Source: Epiperipatus broadwayi
Lineage: Eukaryota; Onychophora; Udeonychophora; Euonychophora; Peripatidae
Length of the DNA: 64,000 nt
Assembly: GCA_028023455.1 (NCBI GenBank)
Contig: JAQFVV010000286.1
Location: 897,870 to 961,869, forward strand
Direction of reading: 5' to 3'
Position numbers and translations under genes: made by a program. How positions within the stretch are numbered: position 1 is the stretch's first letter; every line of letters begins with the position of its first letter. Below the pieces are notes generated by a model. It saw only the letters and a list, made by a program, of their open reading frames with translations. It ran no database searches and had not been told where the DNA came from. Shown here in pieces: positions 1 through 12,800 of the stretch.

Positions 1-180
1 AAAGTTTCTTATTAATAAAATCCATGAGATAGAAACTATTCTGGAGTTATTGGATGAGTAGGTACTAGATGAGGATTTTATGCACAAGCCTTTCTGCTTT
101 TATTGATTACTAAAGCTTGCACTGGGGGTGGAACTACTGTATGGAGAGTTTGCTATTGCTAATAAAAGTAATTTTTAATA
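1..180 (+). mobile_element. Truncated fragment of the 437-nt hammerhead-repeat family
   Basis: The sequence from about position 40 to 170 (ATTGGATGAGTAGG, then TTTTATGCACAAGCC, then CTGTATGGAGAGTTT) recurs at 40.4, 42.6, 49.7, 50.1 and 50.6 kb. In those copies it is the part just downstream of a hammerhead ribozyme motif. Here the copy starts inside the unit, so the ribozyme core itself is missing or lies outside the window. It is a non-coding, probably retrotransposed, repeat fragment. Family membership rests on direct comparison of copies within the window. Confidence 0.7.
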
Positions 181-1590
181 TTGTATAAAAATATTAAAAA
201 CAATGAAAAATACAGATTAGTCCAGTCAACATATGTTTAATTTTTTTTATTCATTATATTAAAATATTCAACCTAATTTTGAAATTTTATAATCCTCAAA
301 GACTAATGTATTATATATTTCAGAAAAAAATTGATTGCTGATAATAAACATTTTCAAAAACTTTTATTAATAATTGTGTCTTATGATAAGAACAAGAAGT
401 AAAATTTAATTTCTTATATATATAATTACTAAGATGATGCACTATCTCATTATATTAATTATTTGCTTTTATATGTTTATATTTAAATGTCATTTCTATT
501 GCATTTTATTTAAACAGAAAACATTGTAATATGGAAGTTAATTTATATTATATTTGAATATAAAACATGTAAAATAAAGTGATCAAGAAAAAAACTAGGA
601 TAAACGTTAGTAAACAATAAATGGATAGCACAACAAAGCATACTTTAATAAAATTTGTTGCATCTTATCATATAACAAAAGATTTACTCATTAATTACTT
701 TGAATATTAAAATCTATTTATATATTAGCAGTAGTAATACATTCTATTTGCACTACTCTGTAGCTATCTATTGTAAACTTAATCAATAAGCACTGGACAA
801 TGGTGACACATTTAAATTTGGTTTGTTTCTAGCTATTAGTTTTTATCACAGATTATCCAATATAATAACTTGATTTTTAAAACTCTAGTTTGAACCAATG
901 TCAATTTGATAATATAACTATATATAACTGATATTAGTCTAGCAACTATATATTTTAATAATCTTATTTGTTAACTATAAATGTTGTAATCGTTTCCTAT
1001 GGCTAGTATAAATTCTAAAATATCTATATCAAAGTATTACTATGACATTCCCAATTTTCCTTTAACATATGCATTAGAATCAGCAACTTTTTCTATTTAC
1101 TGAACAGTGGATGATAGTGTCAGATCTAAACTGCCTTACTTGTTTTTGGCCATTAGCCTTCATCAGTCAGATATAAATATTATTATTCTTAAAACACTTT
1201 GAAAATGTAATTAGCAGATAATAGATTGCGAAATATATTCCATGAGATTGATTTTTGTGAGAATGTACATGATATAATATTACATACAAATTTCAAAATA
1301 AACTTAAAAAAGCAAAACATAAATTGCAAACGTCAATGCCCAAAATTAAATCAATCAATAAAAAAATATTCAAATTAATAACATTCAAACAAATACAATT
1401 ATAAGCTACTAATTAATTCAATTATCAAAATATTAAAAAAAAAAGATGTAAGCACGGAAGAATAATTTTAATATGAGAGTAACAATCAAGGCTATTATCA
1501 AAAAAACAAAAAACAATAAACATTTAATAAAATACTCATTATCTGATACAACAGCAACAATAATAATAATTATTATTATTAAGATTATTA

Positions 1591-1621
<31 letters not shown>

Positions 1622-1985
1622 GATTTAACGATGGACAAAATTCAATAACTCCCAAAGGAAAAGATTTAATTTCGCAAAGAGTGAAAAAATAATAATATAA
1701 AAAAAAAATATTGTCTTATTTTTTAATTCATGCATATTCTTAAACAAGGTCAATAACTAATTAAATAAAACATATAAATGAAAGTGATAGATTATTCTTT
1801 CATGCAAACCAGATATAGAAATAATTGTACATAGACCATTTCCTTCATCTAATATTAAATATTGAATGTTTTTAAATTAAAACCTTATTTAAACTTTTCA
1901 AAGAACATTCAACTTTTAGTAATAGCACAGATTACTATATCAAACAACATTTTAAGTGTCTTATTTTCTCTCTTTTTAGGTGTTT
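181..1985. other. AT-rich stretch with no gene seen
   Basis: No open frame with coding character, RNA gene or recognisable element was found. The stretch contains a (TAA)/(TTTA) microsatellite at about 1557-1620 and several A/T homopolymer runs. A hammerhead-like string on the minus strand at about 1141-1170 is too incomplete to call. Confidence 0.5.
1557..1621. repeat. TAA/TTA/TTTA microsatellite
   Basis: AATAATAAT is followed by ATTATTATT and then by ATTT repeats. It is a simple repeat with a small internal inverted symmetry. Confidence 0.85.
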
Positions 1986-1989
1986 CTGG

Positions 1990-2085
1990 CTTGCTTAGTT
2001 GGAGTACTAATATTGAATTTAGACTTTCAGATTTAAAAGTATTGAATTTAAGGTGAAACTCTATCCAACTAAGCTATTCCACCAA
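1990..2085 (-). other. tRNA-like module (pol III A-box) beside Penelope-like relic
   Basis: On the minus strand, 2076-2059 reads TAGCTTAGTTGGATAGAG, a very good match to a tRNA D-arm/A-box (TRGYNNAGYNGG). About 35-50 nt further on there is a degenerate T-arm-like string (GTCTAAATTCAATA, near 2024-2010). The spacing is roughly that of a tRNA, but acceptor pairing and a clean B-box are not visible. The module lies immediately 3' of the minus-strand Penelope-like relic. A matching A-box module follows the plus-strand relic at 4850-4867, so it may belong to the element rather than being an independent tRNA gene. It is probably decayed. Confidence 0.45.
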
Positions 2086-3310
2086 AGGCAATGTTCAGTA
2101 GAAATTTAGTATACTTCTATAAGTGTTTTCCCCTGATTTCTTACTTTTTTCTTAAGAACAAGATTACAGGATTATTCATTCACCATTATAATGTGGGCAG
2201 CTTCTTTAAATTTTCTTCTTTGTATTTTTTTCTCTTTATACAATATTTTTATGTTTCCCAGTCAAATATATCTTTATTAATGCATGTATGGTCTGCTAAT
2301 TTAGATATGTCTGTTTTCTCTTTTCTAATCATCAGTTTATGCTCATTCAGTTTTTAGTTAATAATTGCTATCACTAAAACATCCACATTTACATGGTATA
2401 TCAAAGATGTGGTTTTTGTTTTTCAGCTTTTCAAGTTTAGGTTTTGTATATGTTAGATTTCATCATAGTACATGATTTAAAAAGCTGTTCTGATGTTATA
2501 CTGATTGCAGATTTTGTCTACTATTCCTGGTATACCAATAACATTTTTTATGTTTTTTTTATAATTTATTTAAGGTTTTCTTAATGGCAACTGATGAATA
2601 ATTATTTTTTTATGATATTTTGTTATGTAGATCCTTTCTTTTTCCAAATCACTAGTTTCTAAACAAATCTTTTTGCCCTGTTTTCTAATAATCATGTAAT
2701 TTCATGTTTTGTGTTTCTAGTGTGATTGGATGAATATATTAAGTATTTACCTATGTAGGGGGGGAGGGGTAACTTGTAGTTTGAGTTTTGTCATGAAAAC
2801 TACTAAGAATGTCAAATTATGTTCTCATTCTGATTTTACTGTCAATTTAATTGAAGGGGAGATGGTGTTGATGTGTATCAAGAATGTTTGTAATCATGCA
2901 ATAAATATATCATCAATATAATGAAGCCAAATTTTAGGTAGATATGGAATGGTATTTATAATTTGTGGTTTCAATTTCTTCTATGTAAATGTTGCTAATA
3001 AAAAATGATAGTAGTGAGTCCATAATCATTCTTTATCTTGCTGGAAGCATTTTATTCTTTATTAAATTTTGGTGCTGTTATGCTCAATATTAATAGTTCA
3101 ATTATACTACCAATAAAACATTGTTCTTGTTTGAAAACTTAATACTTTCTCCATAGTAGATTATGCTTCATCACAGGATATAAATTTGAATAAACTTTCC
3201 ATATCAAAACTTATCAATATGTTGGTTTTATATTCTTGAGATTAATACTACAAAATGCTTGGAATTCCTGACAAAGAAATGTATATTGAGTATCAAAAGA
3301 CTAAGAATTT
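2085..3310 (-). pseudogene. Penelope-like element relic: RT C-terminal half plus GIY-YIG region
   Basis: Reading the minus strand in mixed frames gives successive Penelope-type signatures. Near 3000-2960 is SNIYIEEIE, the N-I-Y-M-E-E-F-like motif before the catalytic box. Near 2920-2905 is LHYIDDIFI, the YxDD catalytic box. Near 2860 is HINTISPSIKLTV. Near 2530-2480 is PGIVDKICNQYNIRTAF, the conserved C-terminal RT region. Near 2390-2370 is DIPCKCG, the start of the GIY-YIG endonuclease (usually IPCxCGxxYIG). Near 2260 is FDWET. Several frameshifts and stops make it non-functional, and the 5' half of the element is missing. An inverted, independently diverged copy lies at 3510-4800. The motif order is characteristic of the family, so assignment is fairly secure even though no frame stays open. 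Confidence 0.75.
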
Positions 3311-3583
3311 TGCTAATTTACTTTTTTTCTGAATGATATATGTGCTATAAAAATTAAGAAATTTAATATAATAAAACATAAAATGTTTTCCTGGATTTAT
3401 AACTGTTATTTATTAATAAATTACAAATGGAATAGAGAACCCTCAGAAAAAAATTAAATGAACATTGTATTTCAAAAAAAATCTTCATTGTTTGTCAAGA
3501 TTTCTTCTCAAAGTTCTTAAGTCTTTTGGCATACAAAATACATTTCTTTGTCAGGAATTCCAATTACTTTGTAGAATTAATCA
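3236..3583. repeat. Core of a large inverted repeat joining two Penelope-like relics
   Basis: About 70 bp at 3238-3308 matches the reverse complement of 3512-3582; for example GGAATTCCTGACAAAGAAAT at 3262 is mirrored from 3561. The centre of symmetry is near 3411. The symmetry continues outward: the RT catalytic boxes at about 2915 (minus) and 3905 (plus), and the flanking tRNA-like modules at about 2067 and 4858, fall at mirrored positions once the (TA)n expansion at 4098-4136 is allowed for. Confidence 0.75.
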
Positions 3584-4092
3584 TGCACGTAAAAATTTAA
3601 AGGATTGATGTATTTTATTTTGTTGTGAAAAGTTTATTCACAAATGTTATCTATTATAAAGCATTTTCTATTGCATAAAAAACTAAATGATAATAATAAC
3701 TTGCACATCAGAACAATGCAAATTCTGCTCAACAATAATATACTTTCACTACAAAATGAAAGTCTTCTGACAAAATTAAGTATGGCTATTGCTTATTATT
3801 TTCATCTCTGATTAGCAATATTTATATAAAAGAAATTGAAACCATGAAACCACAGCCAAAAATACTATTCCATATTAGCCTAATGTCTGGATTCACTAAG
3901 GTGATGATACATTTGTTGTATAACACCACATGATAAAGCATTATTACAAACATCCTTAACTCACATCAACTAAATTCATAATAGAATCAGAACAAGAGTA
4001 AAATTTGTCATTTTTGGATCCTTATGACAAATTTCCTTAATGGCAAAATCAAATCTATAACTTACAGAAAATCCATACACATAGAGAAAAAT

Positions 4093-4140
<48 letters not shown>

Positions 4141-4800
4141 TCTCTATGTGTATCATATATATATATATATATATGGTCAAAAATACTTTATATATATGGT
4201 CACACTAGAAACACAAAACATGAAATTAAATGATAACTGTGGAATAAAGCAAATAGTTTTGTTCAGATACCAGTGATATGAAAAAAGATCTATATAGAAC
4301 AAACAATTCATGAAAAATGATTATCTATCAATTGTCATTAAGAAAACCTTAAATAGACAATAAAAAGAAATGGTAAAAAAAAAACAAACAATTATTTGTA
4401 CTGTAATATATCAATATACACCAGGAATAGCAGGCAAACTAAAAAAAGATTACAATCAATATAACATCAGAACAGCTTTCCAAAGCCATAACATTACTAT
4501 GAGAAATTCTAACATCTACAAAATCAAAACTTGAAAGTGTTGGAAAAAAGCATGGTTATTGATGATCACAGTTTCTCATTAAAAAGTGATTGAAAGAGCA
4601 CAAACCACTGATTAGAAAAGAAATAATAGACATATCTTGGACCATGACTGGCAAAATAATAATCTTATAGAGAGAAAAAAGTACAAACAAGAAAATTTAG
4701 AGAATCTACCCTCATGATAATGGCTAATAATCCCATGAGTTAATGTAGTGAGATAATATGTAATGTCTGGAAGTCACTAATTGATCATGTTTTTAGAGAA
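3510..4800 (+). pseudogene. Penelope-like element relic, plus-strand copy
   Basis: This is the mirror copy of the minus-strand relic at 2085-3310. In mixed frames it shows SNIYIKEIE (about 3806), a DDTFVV catalytic box (about 3902-3920), and PGIAGKLKKDYNQYNIRTAF (about 4421-4480). Further on is sequence homologous to the GIY-YIG tail (RKEIIDIS, about 4615-4640, and a basic YKQENLENLP-like stretch about 4690). It is broken by many stops and by a (TA)n expansion at 4098-4136 with its own short flanking inverted repeat. Known Penelope-like elements encode one protein with RT followed by a GIY-YIG endonuclease; this copy lacks the N-terminal half. No activity is expected. Confidence 0.7.
4078..4185. 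repeat. (TA)n microsatellite inside a hairpin
   Basis: CACATAGAGAAAAATACTTT, then (TA)n, then ATTTTTCTCTATGTG form a hairpin with a TA-repeat loop. It is followed by a second TA run and a short partial duplication (AAAATACTTTATATATATGG). Confidence 0.8.
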
Positions 4801-4844
4801 AAGTTGAATAAGTATATGAAATTTCTATTGACTGTTAATTTTAG

Positions 4845-4930
4845 AAGAATAGCATAGTTGGTTAGAGTATTATTTTAAATTCATTATTCATAAGTGTAAA
4901 GCTCTCATTGACAAGCCAGCAGCAACAGAA
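4845..4930 (+). other. tRNA-like module (pol III A-box) beside Penelope-like relic
   Basis: 4850-4867 reads TAGCATAGTTGGTTAGAG, a good A-box. It corresponds to the minus-strand A-box at 2076-2059 in the mirrored relic. The following 60 nt contain only a poor B-box-like stretch (around 4900-4917). It probably shares origin with the module at 1990-2085. Confidence 0.45.
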
Positions 4931-7900
4931 AAAGAGATGAAAATAATACCACTTGAAACATGTGTTATATAGTAATCTGTATGCTTTGACAGTTGAATGT
5001 ATATGAAAAATTTAAATAAAATTTGAATTTTTCTAAACACTTCAATATTTGGTATTAGATAATGAAAATACTCCAATATATAATTACTACTAAAATGCCA
5101 CACTCACAAACTTTTAGACATATAAAAGTGTCTTTATAAAATATAGATGTTATTCAATTACTTAAAAAAGCATCATATTTGAAATGACATATCATTCAAA
5201 AGTGCTAAGATTATATAATAAAATCATTACAAATTAGTAAATTTTTGTGTATCCAAGAAAGAAAATTTGATAATGCAAAGATAATTATTATGAGCACTGC
5301 TATTTTTTAACAACATTTCAAACATATTTGCTAAGTATTTTCATTAAATGTTTGTTATACACGTTTTATTTTTTTAGAATTTCAAAACTTATTTGCCAAG
5401 TTAAAAAATAAGTATTTGTTACACAAGTTTTATATTTTCTAATATCATTAATTTTACTTATTGATTTCATTGGAACTAATGGAATTGGATTAAAATGTCA
5501 CTAATGTCAATTACTATAGACTAAAAAAAATGTCATTAAATTCTTATTATTTTTTATTATTTTTTATCAAAAGATCAAAATTACACTCAGTTATACCTAA
5601 TATGATTAAAACACATTTCTAGTCTAACATCAAATTGATAAAACTGTGTCAGCTGAGTTTTTATGTCTTTTATTTTTTTTAAAAACAAACGATTTATTTA
5701 AACAATTGATACAACTTTATAAAATGATGTTTACATGAATACCAAGTGATGTCAAAAGATAAGTAAGAAGTGAATACATACATGATGTGACCTGAGAAAC
5801 CATGTGCAGCATCCAAGCCTCAATGTTTTTGAATCAATGCTTCAGTAGAGTTCTAGATCTATCCATCACTTTGTCCCAGTTGAGCAATTATGCATGCCTC
5901 TTTGATCACTAAAAAATAGATCAAAAAAATTATAATGATAATAAGTTTAAATTAGGATATGACACAGAAAGCTGAGTGAGTTGGGAGATTGTTGGCTAAG
6001 TCAGTGACTTACTCCCAATCCATCAGTCCAAGTCTAAGTGTCTTGAGATTTGTCCATCATTTTCTTATAAGTTGAGCTATTCAGTTCATGATTAAAGTGT
6101 TAACTTGTGTCATTGAGGTACATGGTGTGTCAAATGCTAATTGGTAGCCTTTAGATAGTCTGAGGAAGTTTTTATATATGACTGAGCTCATTTTGGTAAT
6201 GCATTGAGGGGCAAGATGCTAAATTGATCATTAATGATTTGGCAATAATCAGTGCACCAACATGGAGAATTTGTATATATAAATAAATATTTAGAAGGTT
6301 TTAAAAAGAAAAGATTATTCTGTATTAAGATCTTCAAAACATGCTGTGCATGTTTTTGCTAAGACCAAAGTCAGAGCACTCAAAACCTAGAACAATGCAA
6401 AGTTAGTGCCTTTGACAAAAAAAAGTTAATTATCTCAAAACTAATAATAGAATTCTGGCTGTATTAATTTAATGGCCACTAATATGAATTCAGTGTTTAT
6501 AATGAAGTTTCAAACTTTAAGCATTTTGTCCTATCTGAGATTAAATTTTGCATTGATACTATTTAAAAAAATCTATATTCTGGTAACTTTATTTTCATAT
6601 ATACTTGAAATTATAGGCTTTTTGATTGTAAATTATGCAATTTACATTCATGTTTTTATATTATTAACCTTTCTTTGGAATAATAATGTTTTTGTTAATA
6701 TAAATCAATATTACAGTGTTTTTCAAAATGATATCCAATTTGTGCAACCCATTTTTGAGATGCTGAAATTTTTTTTAAGCATACTATCAATTTGTTTTTA
6801 ATTACTTTGTAAAATCTACTAATTATAAGCAGTTACTTTCTTATTTACTTCATTTCTTCTCTCTTCTTACATTTTTTCTAATGTGAGGTGTTATTCTTTA
6901 TATGTGCCATACCAAGCTTTTATGTTAAAGTGTCTATGTTTCAAATTTTGCTTATGATTCTAATGATTCAATTTGTCTCCATTTAATATCATCTTGTATT
7001 AATCCATAGTATTGTAAAATCAGATTAACAATATATATCAACTTTATGAATAATGCAATGTCTCTTATTAAATGACTGATTGTGAATTGTTAAGATGCAA
7101 TGCACATCGAAGGCTGTGGTCACTGTTTTAATATAAATAATCTTTTCAATTTTTTTTATTATTTCACTCATTATCTTTTTTTACTATATTTGATTTTTAG
7201 GGTCTATTGAGACAGATTATAAAAAGCTATTTACACCATTTGACAACCAATTGCATTAATTATGACAGTAAAATTGTTTGTGTAAATGCATTTATGCTCT
7301 TTAATTATATGCACAGCAATTCCAAATTCTGATGCCCTTATAAAAAGAACTAGTTTTGAATTTTGGATCCAAATGTTGATGATTGTTTTAACTTATTAGT
7401 CATTAAAAAATAATTCAGTGAGATCTCTATAATTAAATCTGATGCAAGTTGACTATCTAAATTTACAACATTATATCTTTGGTGACATAATTCTCATCCA
7501 AAGCTAAAATATCAATGAGCATTAAACTAGTATATCTATATGTTTATGCTATGGAGTCTCTTATTCTCCATAAGATCAACCTGTTGCTTTAATACTATAA
7601 TAATTAGCCACACAAATTGAACATGAAAATTGTCTTCATACATACAATGGTATGTGTATATTGTTATTTAATGATAGACTTAATTAGTTCTAAATAAATA
7701 TGTTATATTTTCAAATGCTTACGTATTTTTATATTTATAGACATACAAATATGTGTCTGCAATAATCTATGCATAATGTTGGAGAAATATGTATTTATAA
7801 AAAGATTAACTTTATCTGGTAAACAAGATTGTCATCATATTTTTGATAATAAATTATCTTTTGTTTTTACTTTTATTGCTTCATTAATTTAAATGAAATT

Positions 7901-8622
7901 GGGCTTTGGCACTTAGCTACTAGTTGAGCACAACAACCTTATTTAAACTAAAAATTTATCTAAAACATATCTTTTTATTCTTAGCACTATTTTAATCAGC
8001 CACAGCATCTGCTGTAATGCTAAGTAGGGATGATGGTAGTGATTTTTATTTTGTAACTGATGACTTACATAACTTATATTTAACTATTATTATTGATTAT
8101 GAGTTAAAACCTAAATTATCACTTCTTGAATTTTATCAGTTTTTCAATTTTTATTTTCCATTGCTGAATTTTTTAAATCAACTTTTTAATTATTATTATA
8201 GGAATAAAGTTTTTATTAATAATTTCAAATTTTATTAAAATTAATATTATTATCAAATAAGCCATGGTTTCTAGAATAATGCACACTATTATCATTTTGT
8301 AGTTCAAAGATTGACTTTACAATATTTTGCACATATTTTTCTTTAACTTTTTATGATTCGTCAGTGCTGTCAACGCTTGTCATTGTTCATTTGTTGAAGT
8401 TCATTTTTCTTTTTGAAATTACGGAAAAACTGTGAGGACTATGCATGCATCTATACCATAATTCTCTTTATTGTTTTTTTCTCTTTCCATAGGTAATCAC
8501 CATTTTTCTCTACAATAAAAAATAAATTTTTTATTAATTATTTTGCAAATAACATCTATTGTTTTTTTTTTTTTTCATACTTTCTTTAATTATACGGAAA
8601 CAAAAGTACATAAAGTTAATAA
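4931..8622. other. AT-rich DNA, no gene recognised
   Basis: The open frames here (for example 6472-6801 and 8017-8238) have low-complexity hydrophobic translations expected by chance in AT-rich DNA, and none shows a domain. The 5780-6290 interval is less AT-rich and has two loosely similar stretches (around 5865 and 6055), suggesting an old repeat, but no family was identified. A T-rich tract at 8560-8577 precedes the candidate first exon. Confidence 0.4.
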
Positions 8623-8932
8623 ATGGGAAATGTGGCCTCCAATACAAATTATTCTAGCGATGATCAATTTGCCCCATCTAAGTCCTTTGACTATGATGAT
8701 AAGGATAGTATTACTTTTAGTGATCTAGAAGAATATTTTTCATTATCAGAAGAAGAAAAAAAAACCCATTTACCAGCCAAAAAGAAAAGAAAAACTATGA
8801 GTGTTTTTTGTGATGATACCAATAGGCCAGGGGCATCATTTAGTAACCATGATGGGCATCCAAACATAACTTGCAAACTGATAAGTGTAGAGAATTTCAC
8901 TAAAACTCCAGGTTTGAAGTTTTCTATAATAG
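8623..8932 (+). CDS. Candidate first coding exon of an unrecognised gene (103 codons)
   Basis: An in-frame TAA at 8620-8622 abuts the ATG, so translation should begin here. The 103 residues are polar and unlike chance AT-rich frames. The N-terminus MGNVAS fits the N-myristoylation pattern MGxxxS. Residues 12-47 are acidic (DYDDKD, LEEYF, SEEEKK). PAKKKRK at 51-57 resembles a monopartite nuclear-localisation signal. The C-terminal part (CKLISVENFTKTPGLKFSII) is compact. The exon ends at AG/GTGAGT (8931-8938), a strong donor, in phase 1. Two downstream acceptors are compatible: 9768 (12 more codons, then stop) and 21845 (19 codons, then stop). Function is unknown. It could also be a chance open frame with a chance donor, but length, composition and splice signals together favour a real exon. 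Confidence 0.45.
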
Positions 8933-9767
8933 GTGAGTATTCAATTTTATAGTTTTTTCTTATGTTATTTGATAAAAAACTTTATCAACTGTTATTGAGG
9001 AAACAAATAAATAAGCCACTAAAGAAAAGTATATGCATGATTGGATGAAAGTTACAGATCGTTTTCATTGTTTTTGTTTTACTAATTTAGTTTTTATTTG
9101 TTGTTTTATTAACTTGTTTTTTTACTAACTTCATTTTATACTTTATAGGCATATGACTGCCTGATTGCCTCCCTTATTAGAATTTTGTAATAGCTTCATT
9201 ACTGATTACTTTTGTCAATTAGTAAACAAGATCTGGAATGAATTATGTTTTATTAGTAATAATATTGAATAATATGAAATATTTTGCATATTTATATTAG
9301 ATTATATGAACAGGTATGCTTCTCTAGAAGACATATCTTGAAAGAGGTAGAATATAAACATTTTTTATATAAATATCTGCCATAGAATTTTTTTAGTAAT
9401 CATTGACTGCCTCTTGAAATGAGAAATTTTTTCATATTCTAAATTTGTAAATTGTTTTCTGTATTGGCAATGATTATTCAGTATGATGATGATGATATAA
9501 ACAAGGTTGGTTTATCCAAAGTCTAAAATCAAAATAGTGCATCTTGTCAGGCTTTTGAGTTTTCCCATAAACATTAGCAGAACTTTCATGATACAAACTT
9601 ATACACCACTTTTATAATATACATATACCTGTACCATGATGCTGATGACATTTTATTTTTTTATTGTATTTATAATGGTAAGTAATAATATTTTCACTTC
9701 CTTCATTATTTTTAGATTCTGATAGAATTTTTTTTTTTATCTTTTATTAAGAACATTTTTCTTCCAG

Positions 9768-9863
9768 ACGCCTTGACAATTTGCAACATTTGGAGTAGAA
9801 GATAAAAATGAAGAACTCTTATAGGAACATTTTTGTACATTGTAAAGCTATGGATTAACTCAG
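9768..9863 (+). CDS. Candidate alternative second exon (stop-containing, 96 bp)
   Basis: A pyrimidine-rich acceptor (TTTTTCTTCCAG, ending 9767) and a consensus donor (CAG/GTAAGA, 9861-9869) bracket exactly 96 bp. Joined to the phase-1 exon at 8623-8932, it adds DALTICNIWSRR and then TAA at 9803-9805. The rest would be 3' UTR with a further intron. Alternatively it is a non-coding or poison exon. The evidence is splice signals only; the short coding stretch has no recognisable domain. Confidence 0.3.
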
Positions 9864-12800
9864 GTAAGACTTATTATATATGTTTAAAAAGATTTTTTGT
9901 GATGAATATAAAGAAATTATCACTGAAGATCTAATTTGCATTTTAGTTAATGTTAATTTCCAAATTATGAACAAACAATAAAATAATAATTATTTCGGAT
10001 GTGAAATTTTCTTTTTTCCTTGTTTTTTATATAGTTATCACTATTTATTTTATGCTTATTGTTTTCCTTAGTTTTTCTAGTTTCTAACAATGTAATTGTT
10101 TTTGCTCTAACATAATTAAAACTGAAGTTATTGTGAAAATTTTAAAAAAATTCAATATGGGGCTTAGTCCCAAGGAGTTAAAATGCTTTTTTTGTGACCG
10201 CTATACTTCAGTTTAAAAAAGTATAAAAGTTTTAGAAAAAATTTAGACGATAACTATATCTGTTTAACTTTCTCAGTTGATTGGAAAAAATAAACATATC
10301 CGAGTAATTGTAAAAAAAATATAAGCGAAAAAGTATGAGAGTATCTTAAACTAAAAAATATGTCCGAATGTTATAAAAAAAATCCAAGATTTTTCATAGA
10401 TATATTTAGAATCTTTTATTTCGGAATATAACTGTTTGGAAATGATTTATTTCTTATTTACAAAGATTGTTTACGTCCAATCATTTACTGTTATTCCCTC
10501 TATTTTTATTATTGAACTTGGGAACATCTAATTTAGTCCAAAAATTAAAAATTATTTATTTGTGAATACAATTAAATTGTGATCGTTTGCGACAGACTAT
10601 GCTTTAATTATTGTTTTGGAAATGATTAACTTCAAGTACTGGATTGCCTTGTTTTAAAACAAAATTCAGCTTTAGTTGTAAAAGTATAAACAGTTTACTT
10701 CTCTATAATATATAAAAAGAAATGTTTTTTCTTATGTTTATTTAAAATAAATGACTTGATAATATGTGCTACAAATTAGACTTTTGCCTGAAGTAAAAAT
10801 AAAAAAATCTGTTTTTATTGTATTTGTAATTTAAATAAATTATCGGAAAATAATTAAAATGTTTATTACGCGTAATTCGCCAACTATTTTATAATAATAA
10901 AAATATCAATAATTATGCTCTTTTAACGCTCGTTAAAGAAGTTATATTTATTAGTAATTTATTTAAAGCTTAGCGCTTTCAAAGCTCCATGGCTTCATAT
11001 TCATAACTGTGTGCAGTTGATAGTGATTGGGGGGGGGGGGTTTAATCCATATCTTCATCTATATATTTTTACAGACGCGTCAAATGTCAACTCTATACTA
11101 CATAATTAAAATCTCTTTATATGTTGATTTGCCTTTAAACTATTTATAATTACTGTACTCCTTTTTCCAACATTATTTTGTTGGCAGTAGCTAATGAATA
11201 AGTCTTTTTAGATGTACTAAAGATGAAAGACTTTTTTTTTCCAATAGTTTTTTTTTTTATCTCACTTTAATTCATTTTATTATCCAGTGAAATATTCTAT
11301 TTTATCATTCTTTTTCTCTCTTTCTCCATCTATCTATCTATATATTTAACTATCTATCTATACGTATATACGTATTATAAAAGTAATACATTATTATAAT
11401 TATAGCTTGATAATTATATAAAATATATTATAGTTATAACACTAATACTATCATCATTGGCTGCCATTCATAAATGAATATAGCGCTATCTTAACTACAA
11501 AAAAAAAAAGATGGTGGCATAAAAAGTTAAATTTAAAATTTATGACGATTAGGAACTTATCTGCATATAACACAAGTGTTCTCTGATCTTTTTAACTAGC
11601 ATATTGAAAGATTTCAATACTTTGTCTAATTATAACTATACATTTTATTCTATCCTCATTCATAAATAATCAGTATGGCATCCCTATGTTTTTGAAGTAT
11701 ATAAAATATATTTTTCCCATTAAATAATGCCTTTAAAATACTTCTTAGGGCATTGTTACTTATCTTTTGATTTTTCATGCTCAATCTGACAAAGACATGC
11801 TTTTACAGTTGTGCATATAATATCATCACATTCAGAAAGCTTAATACTACCGATTAATCTTTATAATTGTTAAATATATTTTTTAATATCATGATATACC
11901 CTTAAATATATTTTATCAGCTATCTTAGTGACAAGTTATTAGAAGAGTTATGCCATACTTCATTATTATATATTTGACATCACAAGAGATAGATTAAGCA
12001 TGAGCATTTATTTAGATGACTCAATATGATATTTTTTTTACTTGTTCATTTGAAAAATTGATATATCAACTAGGTATTTTATCACTGCTTTAAGTATTAT
12101 TAGAGCAAGACCTTGATTGGCCTACAGCTAAAGATTCTATACAATTATCCATCTAAATCCTATTGAAATTAAAATACTTTGATTATAAAGTGTGAATTTA
12201 TGTATGCAATATACTACTATAAGTAATTGGTTTAATTTTAAAAAATTCTTTTAGCAAATTTGTAGTGCATCAAGATGCTCAAATCTATCTTCAAACTATA
12301 TCATAGTGTATGCATATATCAAATATTAAAGTCTAAGCAGATTTTAAGCCAATTAGAATATACTATTTTTCATATTTAACAGTTTTAATATTTTTTAAGT
12401 ATTAAAAAGAATTCTTAAGATATCTATTAATAAACAGTCAAAACTATAAGATATTTTGCAAAAGTTATATATAATGTGTAACATTGCATAAAGTGCATAG
12501 AAGAAATGTTTTTATTATTTATAAATATTTATTATTTTCAAATTCAAGAGATATAATAAAATATCTCTATTAAATTAAAATATTATTTCAGATTTTTTTT
12601 TTGCAAAGATATTGTTTAATATCAAAAAAATAATATTTTAAATATAAAAGAAGATAACATGTAACTTATAAGAGTCAATAAAAAATGATTTTATTGTTTT
12701 AATTTAAGAAAAATAAAACAGTTATATTAAGGGATGTTATTTTAACATCAGAAACATATTTTAATAAAATGACTGAGATATTTTCTTATACTCTTGTACT

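Noticed and set aside
1141-1175. Minus-strand CTGATGAAGGC followed by a GGCC hairpin and AAAAAC, resembling a hammerhead
   Set aside because: The essential G of GAAA is missing, stem I does not pair, and no UH cleavage site is placed properly. It may be a relic of the 437-nt family but cannot be supported.
3255-3300. CTGACAAAGAAATGT at the centre of the Penelope palindrome as a hammerhead core
   Set aside because: There is no stem II between the two core parts and G8 is replaced; the string is kept only as part of the inverted repeat.
6472-6801. 109-codon hydrophobic frame resembling a membrane protein
   Set aside because: Composition (I, F, L, N, Y) is what AT-rich DNA gives by chance. There are no splice sites and no recognisable motif.
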